In this document: one piece after another, positions 1 through 8,922 of the stretch
Layout: each line of letters opens with the position of its first letter
How positions within the stretch are numbered: position 1 is the stretch's first letter
Assembly: GCA_050246945.1 (NCBI GenBank)
Contig: JBFWVC010000002.1
Location: 248,001-312,000 of the forward strand
Length of the DNA stretch: 64,000 nt
Origin: JAEUMD01 sp050246945
GTDB lineage: Bacteria; Pseudomonadota; Alphaproteobacteria; Rhizobiales; Hyphomicrobiaceae
Reading direction: 5' to 3'
Made by a program: the position numbers and the translations under genes
The notes under the pieces: generated by a model
Told to the model about the DNA's origin: nothing
The model's database searches: none
The model's input: only the letters and a program-made list of their open reading frames with translations

Positions 1-246
1 ACGCATAATGGCTGCCGCGAATTGGCACTGCCGTCCCCACCTGGTCATATCGAAGCACCCGGTTGCCCCCTGGCCGGCTGCGGCCATGACGCAACATTCC
101 CGGTTTCCCTTCCGCAACCTTTACATCAGACCCGGTGCGGCGCAAAAGCGGTGCACACTTTCGCGCACCGGGCAGCCTCACGTGGCACCGCGACGCTGCA
201 TCGGGCAGTTACACTTTCAACGACAAGAAGTAGCCGGAATAATCCG

Positions 247-723
247 ATGTCCGAATCGACAGGCTCCCCCGCTCAACTCCGCGAGGTCGTCTCCGGATTC
301 ATCGACTGCATCGAGCATGAGGGACTGGCTCCGGGGAGCCGGCTCGCACTGCTGGCGCCTGCGCTCGATCGTCTTTCACTCGCCTACCACACGGGTGCCG
401 CGCTGCAGAACGCACCGGGTGAAGGCGAACCGCCCGAGCGTGACTACAAGGCCTTGCGGGCAATGATCGCACCTCGCTTCCCTGACCTCGGCTATTATGG
501 CGCAGCCCCACCAGGCGAAACACTCGACGCCGAAATCACGATCGGCGATGCCATCGACGATCTCGCCGACATCTACTCCGAGCTGCTTGATGTCGCGTGG
601 TGTCTCGAGAACACATCCGCCGAGGACGCGGTCCGCCTCTTCCGATGGGGTTTCGAGCATCATTGGGGACGCCATCTGTGCGACGTCCGCGGCGCCGTCC
701 ATTTCGAGTTGTTCGGCATGTAA
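247..723 (+). CDS. DUF5063 domain-containing protein
   Basis: A 158-residue soluble protein that I place in the DUF5063 family by overall pattern: an N-terminal helical stretch, then the acidic segment IGDAIDDLADIYSELLDVAW and a C-terminal FRWGFEHHWGRHL motif. The family has no established function. There is no signal peptide or membrane segment. The ATG at 247 is chosen because the in-frame extension upstream to 22 is arginine- and alanine-rich filler unlike a folded N-terminus. No strong Shine-Dalgarno precedes it. It stands alone: the next plus-strand gene is almost 500 bases away, so nothing in the context points to a role. Confidence 0.75.
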   Translation: MSESTGSPAQLREVVSGFIDCIEHEGLAPGSRLALLAPALDRLSLAYHTGAALQNAPGEGEPPERDYKALRAMIAPRFPDLGYYGAAPPGETLDAEITIGDAIDDLADIYSELLDVAWCLENTSAEDAVRLFRWGFEHHWGRHLCDVRGAVHFELFGM

Positions 724-1216
724 GGTGATGTTCTGTTTCTGGACGGCGAGAGTTGCGCAAGGCTGGCTCATCGCTCGCGCTATTTGGAGCGGACCGCGGT
801 CGCGTGCTGACCAATCTCGGCCTGCAAAGTGAACGGATCGTTTGATCAACGACCAGTCAGGGTGGATGGTGATTCAAAAGCAATGAAGACCATCTGACGC
901 CATACGCAAACTCACGCTGCGGCGCATTTCAGCGACGACCTTACGGGACAGCGGACCATCGCCATCAGGTTTCCGGAAATGGCAGAGCGAGCTTCCAAAC
1001 CGTCATTTTGTCTGAAATCATTGCAGCCGATAAAGCCATTTGATAAGCTAATTTTATATTGAAGGCATTTCTAGAACGCATTGACTTTTCGTGGAACCGC
1101 GAACGCGTTCTGAGCTTTTGATTTGGAGCATGTCAGCCGACGCGCTCACGCTTCGCCTCGACATACTTCATGGGTCGACGGTCTATCCGCCAATTCGCGG
1201 CAAGGAGTCTGTTGCC
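724..1216. other. Intergenic, no gene seen
   Basis: About 490 bases without a convincing reading frame on either strand. The part around 1040-1070 is AT-rich (a run like TAATTTTATATTG) and could hold the promoter of the small secreted protein that follows. No repeat or terminator hairpin was recognised. Confidence 0.4.
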
Positions 1217-1483
1217 ATGCGTTTCATCTCTCTGTTCTGCGCAAGTTTGTTTTTTAGCGGTGCGTTATTCACAGCTAACGCCATCTCATCACCGACCTCG
1301 ATGCAACCCGCATTGACCGCCCCGTCGGGCGGATTCGTGCTGGTGGCCGCAAAGGGTGGCAGTGCAACGAATGCCTGCATCAAGAAGTGCAAGTCCAATT
1401 ATATCTGCGGCTCAGTGAACCCCTCCGAAAAGCCAACGTGCAAATCGAATCTGAGAAATTGCATCGCCGCCTGCAAGAAGTAG
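1217..1483 (+). CDS. Small secreted cysteine-rich protein
   Basis: An 88-residue protein with a typical Sec signal peptide (MRFISLFCASLFFSGALFTA, cleavage probably after ANA). The short mature part carries six cysteines in its last 36 residues (CIKKC, YIC, TCKSNLRNCIAAC), which suggests two or three disulfides in the periplasm or outside the cell. I do not recognise a family. The start at 1217 gives the signal peptide directly at the N-terminus; an in-frame extension to 1091 would bury it. It stands alone, with no operon partner. The cysteine spacing is unlike a c-type haem motif. Confidence 0.6.
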   Translation: MRFISLFCASLFFSGALFTANAISSPTSMQPALTAPSGGFVLVAAKGGSATNACIKKCKSNYICGSVNPSEKPTCKSNLRNCIAACKK

Positions 1484-1847
1484 GTATCGCAACCACGCTT
1501 CTGCTTCTGTTGGTCGCCGGGGGGAAGGTTGGTCTCGCGGCGACCATGACTTATCCGAGCGTTGCTTGAGTTGGCTCAAACCGACCGCTGCTCGCCAGTC
1601 GCGTGCAGGATGAGTGTGCTCTGCGATTTCAGACCGCGGCCGCCCTCCTTGCCGCTTAACTGTGTCCTGAAACACGCGTCAGGCGTGAGCAAGGTTTGCA
1701 ATCTTGCCAGCTTGTCGCCGGTTCCGGGTCTATTCGAATATCGAAGCGTTCTTGAGTTGCAAGCGGCACGGCCGCGGCGCACCGCAGATCGTCTGATGCC
1801 TCGGCTCGCTTGCAGCGACGAGGCGTCCCGCAACCTGATGTAACGCT
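1484..1847. other. Intergenic, no gene seen
   Basis: A 364-base gap between convergent genes (the secreted peptide on plus, ybgC on minus). The open frames here on both strands lack initiation signals and look compositional. No clear terminator with a T-run was found. Confidence 0.4.
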
Positions 1848-2330
1848 CTAAGAACGACCAAACGCCTTTCTGAGAGTCTCCGTCAACCGAAGCGGCTTGC
1901 CCGATACGGCCACAAGCACGACGGTAACGTCCGCCTCGAAGATCTCCTTGCCATCCAGAGAAATGACCTGATTGAGTGTCACACTTGCCCCGCCGAGCTC
2001 CTTTACGCGCGTCGTCACCTCCAGCACGTCGTCCATGCGAGCCGGCCGCCTGAAGTCGCAGTTCATGCGCCGCACCACAAACGCTGCCGGCTCGTGACTG
2101 CCCTCTTCGTCCGGTCCACGGCCGTCGATCATGCGCCGTGCGTCGGTGCCCAGCAGGCGCAGAAAGTCGGACCGGCCGCGTTCACACCAGCGGATGTAGC
2201 TTGCATGATAGGCAACCCCGCCCGCGTCCGTGTCCTCGAAATAGACCCGCACCGCAAGCACGTGGAACTGGCCCTGCTCGTCCTCTGCAAGGCGGCCGGC
2301 AAGATCGGGCCAGCGCGATGGCGTGCTCAT
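1848..2330 (-). CDS. ybgC: Acyl-CoA thioesterase YbgC (tol-pal associated)
   Basis: A 160-residue hotdog-fold thioesterase of the YbgC/4-hydroxybenzoyl-CoA thioesterase group, which hydrolyses short-chain or malonyl-type acyl-CoA and is linked to the Tol-Pal envelope system. The family signature YFEDTDAGGVAYHASYIRW is clear, with the catalytic Asp in EDTD. The start at 2330 is preceded by an AGAGAG ribosome site; an in-frame extension to 2393 has none. In most relatives ybgC sits directly before tolQRAB-pal, but here the next minus-strand gene downstream is missing and the flanking genes are unrelated small plus-strand genes, so the tol operon must lie elsewhere. Confidence 0.9.
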   Translation of the reverse strand: MSTPSRWPDLAGRLAEDEQGQFHVLAVRVYFEDTDAGGVAYHASYIRWCERGRSDFLRLLGTDARRMIDGRGPDEEGSHEPAAFVVRRMNCDFRRPARMDDVLEVTTRVKELGGASVTLNQVISLDGKEIFEADVTVVLVAVSGKPLRLTETLRKAFGRS

Positions 2331-2587
2331 GGTATCTCTCTTTTGCCACTGCATTCGCATCACGGCGCGACACCCAGGTAGCCGGCGCGGCACGCCGTCG
2401 CGCTAAAGCGCTCGCCGATGCGTCGTCGCATGTCGCATCTGGAGACGCGCCGCGCAAGTGCAGGAACACATCTCGCCGCATGAGGTTGTAGGCATTGCCG
2501 CCTTCGGCGGTTAACAATGCGCAAGCGGCCGAATCGCGCGCGCTGCAGCATGAAGCGGCAGCAACAGCAAACGGGGAAAGGAAGACG

Positions 2588-3550
2588 ATGAGCGGACTTC
2601 TGGCTCTTCTCGACGATGTCGCGGCACTGGCCAAGCTGGCCGCAGCACAGCTCGACGACGTCGCCGCACACGCCGCCAAGGCTGGCGCAAAGACAGCCGG
2701 CGTCGTCATCGACGATAGCGCAGTGACGCCGAAGTACGTGCACGGCCTCCCCGCTGCTCGTGAACTTCCCATCGTCGCACAAATCGCCCGTGGCTCGCTG
2801 TTCAACAAGCTCGTGCTGCTGTTGCCAGCGGCCCTCCTCCTCAGCACGTTCCTGCCGTGGCTGCTCACACCCCTCTTGATGCTGGGAGGCGCCTATCTGT
2901 GCTTCGAGGGTGCCGAGAAGGTCTGGCATGCCTTGCACCCTGAAAAGAGCCACGCGATCGAGCCAGAAACCATCGACGCTGCCCACCTCGAGAAACAGCG
3001 CGTCGCCGGTGCCATCAAGACCGACTTCATCCTTTCCGCCGAGATCATGACGATTGCCCTTGCCAGCATCGACGAGACGACGTGGTGGAAGACTGCGATC
3101 GTGCTCGCCATTGTGGCAATTGGCATCACGATCGCTGTTTATGGTTCGGTTGCGCTGCTGGTGAAGGCGGACGACGTCGGCCTCAAGCTTTCGCAGATCG
3201 GACGCCTCGGCATCACGCGCGCGTTCGGGCGCGGCATTGTAAAGTGGATGCCCGCCGTGATGGCAACGATCTCAACGATCGGCACCGCGGCCATGCTTTG
3301 GGTTGGCGGCTCAATCATCGTCCACGGTCTCGAGCACTTCGGCCTTACCTGGATCGGCCACGCCATCCTCGACATCGCCGCAACCGCTCAGACACTACCC
3401 GTCGTCGGCGACATCATGGGCTGGCTGACGCAAGCAACCCTCGACGGCATTTTCGGTTTGCTCGTCGGACTGATCCTGATCCCGGTGGCGCACGCGGTCG
3501 TCAATCCGTTGATCGAAATTTTTAAGGGACGTGCCGCCAACACCGCTTGA
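2588..3550 (+). CDS. DUF808 family inner-membrane protein (YedI-like)
   Basis: A 320-residue membrane protein. The N-terminal SGLLALLDDVAALAK and the adjacent PKYVHGLPAARELPIV segments are typical of DUF808/YedI. Hydrophobic segments lie near residues 73-107 (probably two helices), 150-190, 222-253 and 290-311. The function of the family is unknown. The ATG at 2588 has a good AGGAAG site a few bases upstream; the longer frame from 2495 is discarded. It is divergent from ybgC with about 250 bases between the two starts, and it is the only plus-strand gene in an otherwise minus-strand run. Confidence 0.85.
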   Translation: MSGLLALLDDVAALAKLAAAQLDDVAAHAAKAGAKTAGVVIDDSAVTPKYVHGLPAARELPIVAQIARGSLFNKLVLLLPAALLLSTFLPWLLTPLLMLGGAYLCFEGAEKVWHALHPEKSHAIEPETIDAAHLEKQRVAGAIKTDFILSAEIMTIALASIDETTWWKTAIVLAIVAIGITIAVYGSVALLVKADDVGLKLSQIGRLGITRAFGRGIVKWMPAVMATISTIGTAAMLWVGGSIIVHGLEHFGLTWIGHAILDIAATAQTLPVVGDIMGWLTQATLDGIFGLLVGLILIPVAHAVVNPLIEIFKGRAANTA

Positions 3551-3609
3551 GAGTGCCGGATCGCACTTCGTCTCGCTCCGCAGTGCGCCGAAGTGATGGC
3601 ACCGGCTTC

Positions 3610-3659
3610 AGAGCGTGTTTGGCTGAAGTGTGCAGCGGTTCAGCGTAAAAGTAATGCTC
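3610..3659. repeat. Palindromic repeat family A, copy 1
   Basis: About 50 bases with an outer inverted repeat (GAGCGTGTTT against AATGCTC, imperfect here) and an inner GCTGAA / TTCAGC pair around the conserved core TGTGCAGCGG. The same pattern recurs at 14896, 36573, 63293 and 63354, and in a variant tandem array at 26765. It lies between the convergent DUF808 and metallophosphoesterase genes, where it may act as a transcript-end hairpin. Confidence 0.75.
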
Positions 3660-3730
3660 TTAGGAATGGGCCGGATCGTGTGCATGTTTCGTGGAAACAC
3701 GCCATATTGCAATTTCGAAAAAACGATCGA

Positions 3731-4672
3731 TCAGGCGGCTCCGTACGATCCCCCCATCTCGATGACGACGATCTCCGGTGGGCGTCCAAATCGTATCGGA
3801 TACCCGGATAAGCCGAGCCCTGCCGAAACGATAAGATCGCGACCACTTTCCACGATGTGCCCGTAGACATAGCGCGAACCAAATTTCGACGGCACAACCG
3901 GTGTGTACCCTGCGAAATTGATCTGACCACCATGCGTGTGACCCGCGATAGTCAGCGCCACACGATCCGGCACGTCGGCGAAAATGTCCGGCTCGTGCGC
4001 CATTAGGATCACGGGCGCATCGTCGGTTACTTTGGCGAGCGTACCGCCCAGATCGTCGACCCCGTCGTAGTCGATCTTGCCGCGCCGCTTGAACCGCTCG
4101 TAATTTTCGGGCCTGGGCCAGAACGCCCACTGATCGCCGAGGCCCGCTATCCAGAACGCCTGCCCATCCTTGCTGAGACGGACCGCGTCGTTCTCGTAAA
4201 CCGGTATTCCGGCGCGCCGCAGGGCCTCCGCTGCCGCGACAGGGCCCGACCGCACGCGCTGCAGCTCGGCATCTTCCCACCAGTCGTGATTGCCGAGCAC
4301 CGCATGCTTGCCGAGCGGAGCCGACAGCCGCGTGAGCTCGCTCGCCCAGTCGTCGTGTGCCACATACCCAGAGAACTTCCCCATGCGAATGCTGGCCACA
4401 AAATCACCCGGCATGAGAACGATATCCGGCGCCAGCGCGTTGGTGCGCGACACGATCTGGCGAATTCGCTCGACTGGCATCCATGGCCGGCACGCATGCA
4501 GGTCCGCGATGACGGCGACCCGCAATCTCATCCCGCTCGGCCAGTTCCGAGGGGTCACCGCGTACCGGGTGACGTTGAGGCGGAAGGGCTCCGCCAACGC
4601 ATATCCGCCAAGCCCGACCCCACCGACAGATAACGCGGCAACTCCTTTGAGCAGCTGACGACGGGAGATCAA
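3731..4672 (-). CDS. Exported metallophosphoesterase (YkuE/YaeI type)
   Basis: A 313-residue calcineurin-like phosphoesterase. The N-terminus SRRQLLKG followed by a hydrophobic stretch looks like a twin-arginine-type signal or anchor, so the enzyme probably acts on the periplasmic side. Metal ligands are all present: D57 and H59 (DLH), D90 (GDF), N128 and H129 (GNHD), H226 and the H245/H247 pair (GHTHGGQ). YkuE/YaeI relatives hydrolyse phosphodiesters, including UDP-diacylglucosamine-like lipids in some members; the substrate here is unknown. It lies 148 bases downstream of ruvB on the same strand and may be transcribed separately. Confidence 0.88.
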   Translation of the reverse strand: MISRRQLLKGVAALSVGGVGLGGYALAEPFRLNVTRYAVTPRNWPSGMRLRVAVIADLHACRPWMPVERIRQIVSRTNALAPDIVLMPGDFVASIRMGKFSGYVAHDDWASELTRLSAPLGKHAVLGNHDWWEDAELQRVRSGPVAAAEALRRAGIPVYENDAVRLSKDGQAFWIAGLGDQWAFWPRPENYERFKRRGKIDYDGVDDLGGTLAKVTDDAPVILMAHEPDIFADVPDRVALTIAGHTHGGQINFAGYTPVVPSKFGSRYVYGHIVESGRDLIVSAGLGLSGYPIRFGRPPEIVVIEMGGSYGAA

Positions 4673-4820
4673 TGGTCCGCTTTCTTATCTTCAAGCTTGG
4701 AAGCTTCGACGGAGCCGTTCATTGCTCGGAGAGTTTCGCCGGCCTGGGTCCGGAATTGCAACTTGTGCAAACCATTTCTGTTGAGATCACGAGCCACGCA
4801 CGCCCCCCTGTGCCATTCTG

Positions 4821-5885
4821 TCAGTCGCCGTCATCGCCGGTGTCGAACAATGGAAGATCAGGCGTTGCCTGTCGCGCCGGTCCCGACATGCCCAGGTGAC
4901 GATAGGCTTTGAGCGTCAGAACGCGCCCGCGGGGCGTACGGCCGACGAAGCCTTGCTGCAGCAGATAGGGCTCCACGATCTCCTCCAGTGCGTCGCGCGG
5001 TTCCGACAGCGCCGCTGCCAGCGTCTCGATGCCGACTGGACCGCCGTCGTAGTTCTTCGCAATACACATTAGATAGCGATGGTCGAGCGCATCCAGCCCC
5101 TGGCTGTCCACCTCGAGCGCCCGCAGAGCCGTATCTGCAATTCCCGCGTCGATAACCGGCACGCCCGCCACCGCTGCAAAGTCTCGTACGCGCCGCAACA
5201 GCCGCCCCGCGATACGCGGCGTGCCGCGCGCGCGACACGCAATCTCGCGAGCGCCCTCAGGGTTCATCGGCGCGCCGAGCACCCGCGCACCGCGCGTCAC
5301 CACGTGCTGCAGCTCCTCGATGGTGTAGAAGTTGAGGCGCACTGGAATACCGAAGCGATCACGAAGCGGCGTCGTCAGCAGGCCGGCACGCGTCGTCGCT
5401 CCCACCAGAGTGAACCTCGCCAGATCGATGCGCACCGAACGCGCCGCGGGCCCTTCACCGATGATCAGATCGAGCTGGAAGTCCTCCATCGCCGGATAAA
5501 GGATTTCCTCCACCGCCGGGTTGAGACGGTGGATCTCGTCGATGAACAGCACGTCGCGCTCTTCGAGGTTGGTCAGGAGCGCCGCCAGATCGCCCGCCTT
5601 CGAGATAACCGGACCCGAAGTTGCGCGAAAACCGACACCGAGCTCCTTCGCCATGATCTGCGCAAGCGTCGTCTTGCCAAGGCCTGGGGGCCCCGCGAAC
5701 AACACGTGGTCGAGCGCATCGCCGCGCGTCTTGGCTGCCTGGATGAACACCTTCAGGTTGGCGCGCGCCTGTTCCTGCCCGATGAACTCGTCGAGCCGCT
5801 GCGGCCGGATCTGCGCCTCGAAGGCGTCCGTCTCGCGTTTGGCGCCGGTGACAAGGCGATCGTCGGATGTCATCGGTTCGGACAT
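4821..5885 (-). CDS. ruvB: Holliday junction branch-migration helicase RuvB
   Basis: A 354-residue AAA+ motor that, with RuvA, drives Holliday junction branch migration before RuvC cuts. The Walker A motif GPPGLGKTT is near residues 65-73, Walker B LFIDEIHRL near 120, sensor 1 GATTRAG follows, and the C-terminal winged helix ends in a GRTPRGR turn. Start at 5885 (MSEP) or 5873 (MTSD): neither has a strong ribosome site, and a longer frame to 5996 adds unrelated sequence. In many relatives ruvB follows ruvA directly. Here three small genes and about 1.7 kb separate them, though all are on the same strand. Confidence 0.97.
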   Translation of the reverse strand: MSEPMTSDDRLVTGAKRETDAFEAQIRPQRLDEFIGQEQARANLKVFIQAAKTRGDALDHVLFAGPPGLGKTTLAQIMAKELGVGFRATSGPVISKAGDLAALLTNLEERDVLFIDEIHRLNPAVEEILYPAMEDFQLDLIIGEGPAARSVRIDLARFTLVGATTRAGLLTTPLRDRFGIPVRLNFYTIEELQHVVTRGARVLGAPMNPEGAREIACRARGTPRIAGRLLRRVRDFAAVAGVPVIDAGIADTALRALEVDSQGLDALDHRYLMCIAKNYDGGPVGIETLAAALSEPRDALEEIVEPYLLQQGFVGRTPRGRVLTLKAYRHLGMSGPARQATPDLPLFDTGDDGD

Positions 5886-6087
5886 TTGGCGGACTGAAAT
5901 CCGGTTGAAGCGTAATTCTTGAGTCGTTCCGCTTCTAGCACGATTTGGACCGGCTATGTCGTCCTGCCCGCGCGGGCATCCGTTCTCCCGATGCAACCGC
6001 TCTTGGCGAAGCGGCCCAAGCCTGGCATTTTCCGTTTGTTCCCCACCGGCCTGTGACCACCGAATGGCGCTCAGCCGTCTCCTTGAG

Positions 6088-6477
6088 CTAATCAGCCCGC
6101 CGCCACGTCTCTCCCGAGCACAACATGCCTCCCAGCAGACAACCCTGCAAATTCAGCCCACCCCCCTCCAGCACGGCCTCTCCGGAGTAAACTTTACCGT
6201 TTTCAGTGTTGAGGATTTTGCCTTGCCACCTGTTCTCACCCACCTTCTTGGCGCCATTCATGATGACTGTGCCGACCGTGTTTTCCCGCTTTGGATCTTT
6301 CACGCTCAAAATCTTCGCGCAAAGCTTGCCGCCGCAATCATAGAAGAGCACCTTGGTGCCGGTGGAGGGTCGCTCCCAGATGCCTGTGGGCGTATCGGCC
6401 ATGACGGGTTCGGCAGTGCCGACATATGCGAGAACGCTTACAAACAAAGCCGATAAAAGACGCATGAGTTTCACCAT
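6088..6477 (-). CDS. DUF2147 exported protein
   Basis: A 129-residue protein with a signal peptide (MVKLMRLLSALFVSVLAYVG, cleavage near VMA). The mature part has the DUF2147 pattern: a GIWERP start, YDCGGKLCAKI, WQGKILNTENGKVYSG, then LQGCLLGGMLCSGETWRR, with four conserved cysteines. The family is periplasmic and probably adopts a small beta-barrel-like fold; its function is unknown. Starts at 6477, 6465 and 6504 are all possible; 6477 gives the best signal peptide. It lies between ruvB and the ruvA-linked membrane genes on the same strand. Confidence 0.8.
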   Translation of the reverse strand: MVKLMRLLSALFVSVLAYVGTAEPVMADTPTGIWERPSTGTKVLFYDCGGKLCAKILSVKDPKRENTVGTVIMNGAKKVGENRWQGKILNTENGKVYSGEAVLEGGGLNLQGCLLGGMLCSGETWRRAD

Positions 6478-6633
6478 GAGTGCTGATGATGCCCGCGACT
6501 GCATTGCGCCAGCAGAAACATCGCTCAGCGTGCAGATTAGCGTATCACCCTATACGCAAACGCGCACCAGACAATCTGACAACAAATAGTTTTTCAGCGC
6601 TTCACGAATAAACCCATGTACGACTGTCGCGCA

Positions 6634-7104
6634 CTACAGCGGATGTGCCGGCAGAATACGCAGCCGCGCCAGCAGGAATCGGCAAACAACGGCGGCAGCG
6701 GTACTCGTTGGCCCAAGTATCATCAGGACATGCCGCGGGTCTACGATCGGGTCCTCCCGCCACCATGTATCGGCGACCAGATATGCCTCGAAAGTCAGGA
6801 CCCCCAAAACGCCCGCCAGCGCCGTGCCCCAGTAGCTGATGCTACCGCTGCGCCAAGTCACGACTCCCATAATGAGGCCAGCCAAGGCGGCCGGCACCAA
6901 CCCGACAGCGTATCCGCCGAGCAAAATGACACCGACCGCGGAAAGGCTCTCCGAGCCGTAACCCATGACAAGGGTTAGCAAGACGGGCAGATAAAGTGGC
7001 CCAGGGAATATCAGCCCTCCCACCGCCGGTCCGACAAGCGCCATAAACAGCGCGACCGCAATGGCCCGCCGCCACCAGCGGCCTGAATACCTGGTCGTTG
7101 TCAT
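6634..7104 (-). CDS. Unknown four-helix membrane protein
   Basis: A 156-residue hydrophobic protein with about four transmembrane helices (near residues 13-33, 36-52, 57-80 and 90-110) and a short charged C-terminus after a fifth weaker hydrophobic stretch. I do not recognise a family. Its start lies 9 bases after the stop of the preceding membrane-protein gene (7114-7557), so it is probably the last gene of a ruvC-ruvA-membrane-membrane transcript. Both membrane proteins have similar size and topology and may be distant paralogues or partners, but I could not align them. Confidence 0.65.
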   Translation of the reverse strand: MTTTRYSGRWWRRAIAVALFMALVGPAVGGLIFPGPLYLPVLLTLVMGYGSESLSAVGVILLGGYAVGLVPAALAGLIMGVVTWRSGSISYWGTALAGVLGVLTFEAYLVADTWWREDPIVDPRHVLMILGPTSTAAAVVCRFLLARLRILPAHPL

Positions 7105-7113
7105 GGCAGGCTG

Positions 7114-7557
7114 TCACTCGATAATTCTGGCGCTGATCAACAGGCGTTGCACACCAATAGCGATGAAAGCCGCGAGCGCTGTCAACGGCGTCAGGGCAAG
7201 CCCTTCTGGTAGCGGCACCACGATCGCCGCCAGCATGAACGCAATGCCACCAGCAGCAGCAGCCGTTATCCAGGCAAAGCCGCCGTTCCTCAGCACGACC
7301 AGCGCGAGCGCCGCCCCCGCGACGGACGCCGGAATGGCCGACCATATGAATGTGCCGATTGCCGCTGCACCTGCATTGGGCATGCCGTCGGGGATCAGCG
7401 CATCGAGATGCAGCGGACGCGCCAGTATCAGGGCCGCGAAGGTCGCGAGCCCGGCGAGAAATGACCCAACGAGCGAATAACCTAGAAACGTGAACAGTGC
7501 CCGCTGGCCAAGGCTCAGGCCATTTCGCTGCCCGCTGTTGCCATCTGTGCCACTCAC
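7114..7557 (-). CDS. Unknown membrane protein, translationally coupled to ruvA
   Basis: A 147-residue protein with four predicted membrane helices, the first near residues 20-43 (LGYSLVGSFLAGLATFAALI). The start is a GTG at 7557 that overlaps the ruvA stop in the sequence GTGA, a strong sign of translational coupling. The same frame stays open much further upstream, but that part lies over ruvA and ruvC and does not look like protein. No family was recognised. Position in the ruv operon does not prove a role in recombination. Confidence 0.72.
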   Translation of the reverse strand: MSGTDGNSGQRNGLSLGQRALFTFLGYSLVGSFLAGLATFAALILARPLHLDALIPDGMPNAGAAAIGTFIWSAIPASVAGAALALVVLRNGGFAWITAAAAGGIAFMLAAIVVPLPEGLALTPLTALAAFIAIGVQRLLISARIIE

Positions 7558-8195
7558 CGCGCCAGTTCCTTCAGGCCGCGGCGGATCAGCCTGGCCGTAT
7601 CGGCGTCGGCACCGAGTTCCTGCATGGCAGCGGCGACCGCCTGGCTCGCCTGCGCCGGGTTGTAGCCGAGATTGGTGAGCGCCGAAATTGCCTCCGCAGC
7701 CGCCATTCCTTCCGACGCCGCCTGCACCGCGCCTGACGACGAACCTGCATCCGGCTTGCCCACCGGCTTCTTGATGTTGAGGCCCGCCATGCTGAGCGCC
7801 GGAGCCTTGTCCTTCAGCTCCGCCGTGATGCGCTGCGCCAGCTTCTTTCCAACGCCGGGCGCCTGCTCCACCGCCGCCCAGTTGCCCAGCGCCACCGCGT
7901 TGGCGAGATCCTGCGTGGAGAGCACGCCCAGCACTGCCAATGCCACCTTGGCGCCGACGCCCTGCACGTTCTGAAGCGTGCGAAACCAATTGCGCTCGAC
8001 CTCGCTTGAAAACCCGTAGAGGCGGATCGCATCCTCGCGCACGTGTGTATCGATGGTGAGCGAAACGTCGTCGCCGAGCTTGAGTTTGCGCAAGGTCCGT
8101 GCCGACGCCTGAACCTCGTAGCCAACGCCATTCACGTCGAGGATGAGATGGCTTTCGCCGATTGCATCCACCTTGCCGCGCAGCTTGCCGATCAT
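7554..8195 (-). CDS. ruvA: Holliday junction DNA-binding protein RuvA
   Basis: A 213-residue protein with the three RuvA domains: the N-terminal OB fold (MIGKLRGKVDAIGESHLILD), the double helix-hairpin-helix region (LQNVQGVGAKVALAVLG and APGVGKKLAQRI) that binds the junction, and a C-terminal RuvB-contact domain (ALTNLGYNPAQASQAV). It forms a tetramer holding the four-way junction for RuvB. The ATG at 8195 overlaps the ruvC stop as TGATG; a GTG at 8198 is the alternative. The linker between domains II and III is alanine- and serine-rich. Confidence 0.97.
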   Translation of the reverse strand: MIGKLRGKVDAIGESHLILDVNGVGYEVQASARTLRKLKLGDDVSLTIDTHVREDAIRLYGFSSEVERNWFRTLQNVQGVGAKVALAVLGVLSTQDLANAVALGNWAAVEQAPGVGKKLAQRITAELKDKAPALSMAGLNIKKPVGKPDAGSSSGAVQAASEGMAAAEAISALTNLGYNPAQASQAVAAAMQELGADADTARLIRRGLKELAR

Positions 8196-8719
8196 CACCG
8201 ACCCGCCTTCGCCAGCGCTCTGGCAGCAAGCGACTGTGCGCCGCGATGGTATGCATGGCAGATGGCGATGGCCAGCGCATCCGCTTCGTCCGCGCTTTCG
8301 AACGTCGCTTTCGGCAGCAAGAATCCGATCATTGCCTGGATCTGGCGCTTTTCGGCATGACCGGACCCCACCACCGTCTTCTTGACGAGGTTCGGTGGAT
8401 ATTCAGCGACACGCAGGCCCCGCATCGCCGGAGCGAGCAGCGCCATCCCGCGCGCCTGACCGAGTTTCAGCGTTGCCTTGGCGTTCTCATTGACGAAAGT
8501 CTCCTCGACCGCCGCTTCGCGCGGCTGCCAAGCACTTATGACGCCGGAAATCCCTTCGAACAGTTCGCGCAACCGGTAGGCAAGCGATTCTCCGCTGGTG
8601 GACGTCAGATGGCCGCTCGCGACGTAGCGCAGGCGCACCCCGTCCGACTCTATGACGCCCCAGCCGGTGCGCCGCAATCCCGGATCAATCCCGATGATGC
8701 GAATCAAATCATTTTGCAT
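8195..8719 (-). CDS. ruvC: Crossover junction endodeoxyribonuclease RuvC
   Basis: A 174-residue RNase H-fold resolvase, the normal length for the family. Acidic metal ligands are visible: D in GIDPG near the N-terminus, E in VEETFV near residue 68 and the DEADALAIAICHA motif near 140. It cleaves Holliday junctions symmetrically after RuvAB migration. The start at 8719 (MQNDLIRI) puts the catalytic strand at the expected position; the extension to 8770 is not conserved-looking. It is first in the ruvC-ruvA-membrane gene transcript. Confidence 0.97.
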   Translation of the reverse strand: MQNDLIRIIGIDPGLRRTGWGVIESDGVRLRYVASGHLTSTSGESLAYRLRELFEGISGVISAWQPREAAVEETFVNENAKATLKLGQARGMALLAPAMRGLRVAEYPPNLVKKTVVGSGHAEKRQIQAMIGFLLPKATFESADEADALAIAICHAYHRGAQSLAARALAKAGR

Positions 8720-8800
8720 GACCGAGCAATAGCATGGAGCAGAACGACTTGCCGCCACACCCGGTCGCAATTCAACACATCACGGCGCCGCCGCATCCCC

Positions 8801-8834
8801 TGAAAAGAAAAGACGGCGGGCCGGAGCCCGCCGT
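8801..8834 (-). terminator. Rho-independent terminator (minus strand)
   Basis: A perfect 9-bp stem, ACGGCGGGC at 8813-8821 and GCCCGCCGT at 8826-8834, with a CGGA loop. Read on the minus strand it is followed by CTTTTCTTTTC. It lies about 90 bases after the stop of the small gene at 8923-9135 and before ruvC, so it isolates ruvC from upstream transcription. Confidence 0.85.
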
Positions 8835-8922
8835 TCGAGTTGGCGCTGACACGATTGAAAATGGCGTCCCGCTTGGCACCGATTGGCTCGATATGCGACT
8901 GAGCCATCCCGGGCCGCGCCGA

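Noticed and set aside
7558..8280. Long upstream extension of the ruvA-coupled membrane protein (to 388 codons)
   Set aside because: It lies entirely over ruvA and ruvC in another frame; the GTG at 7557 overlapping the ruvA stop is the natural start.
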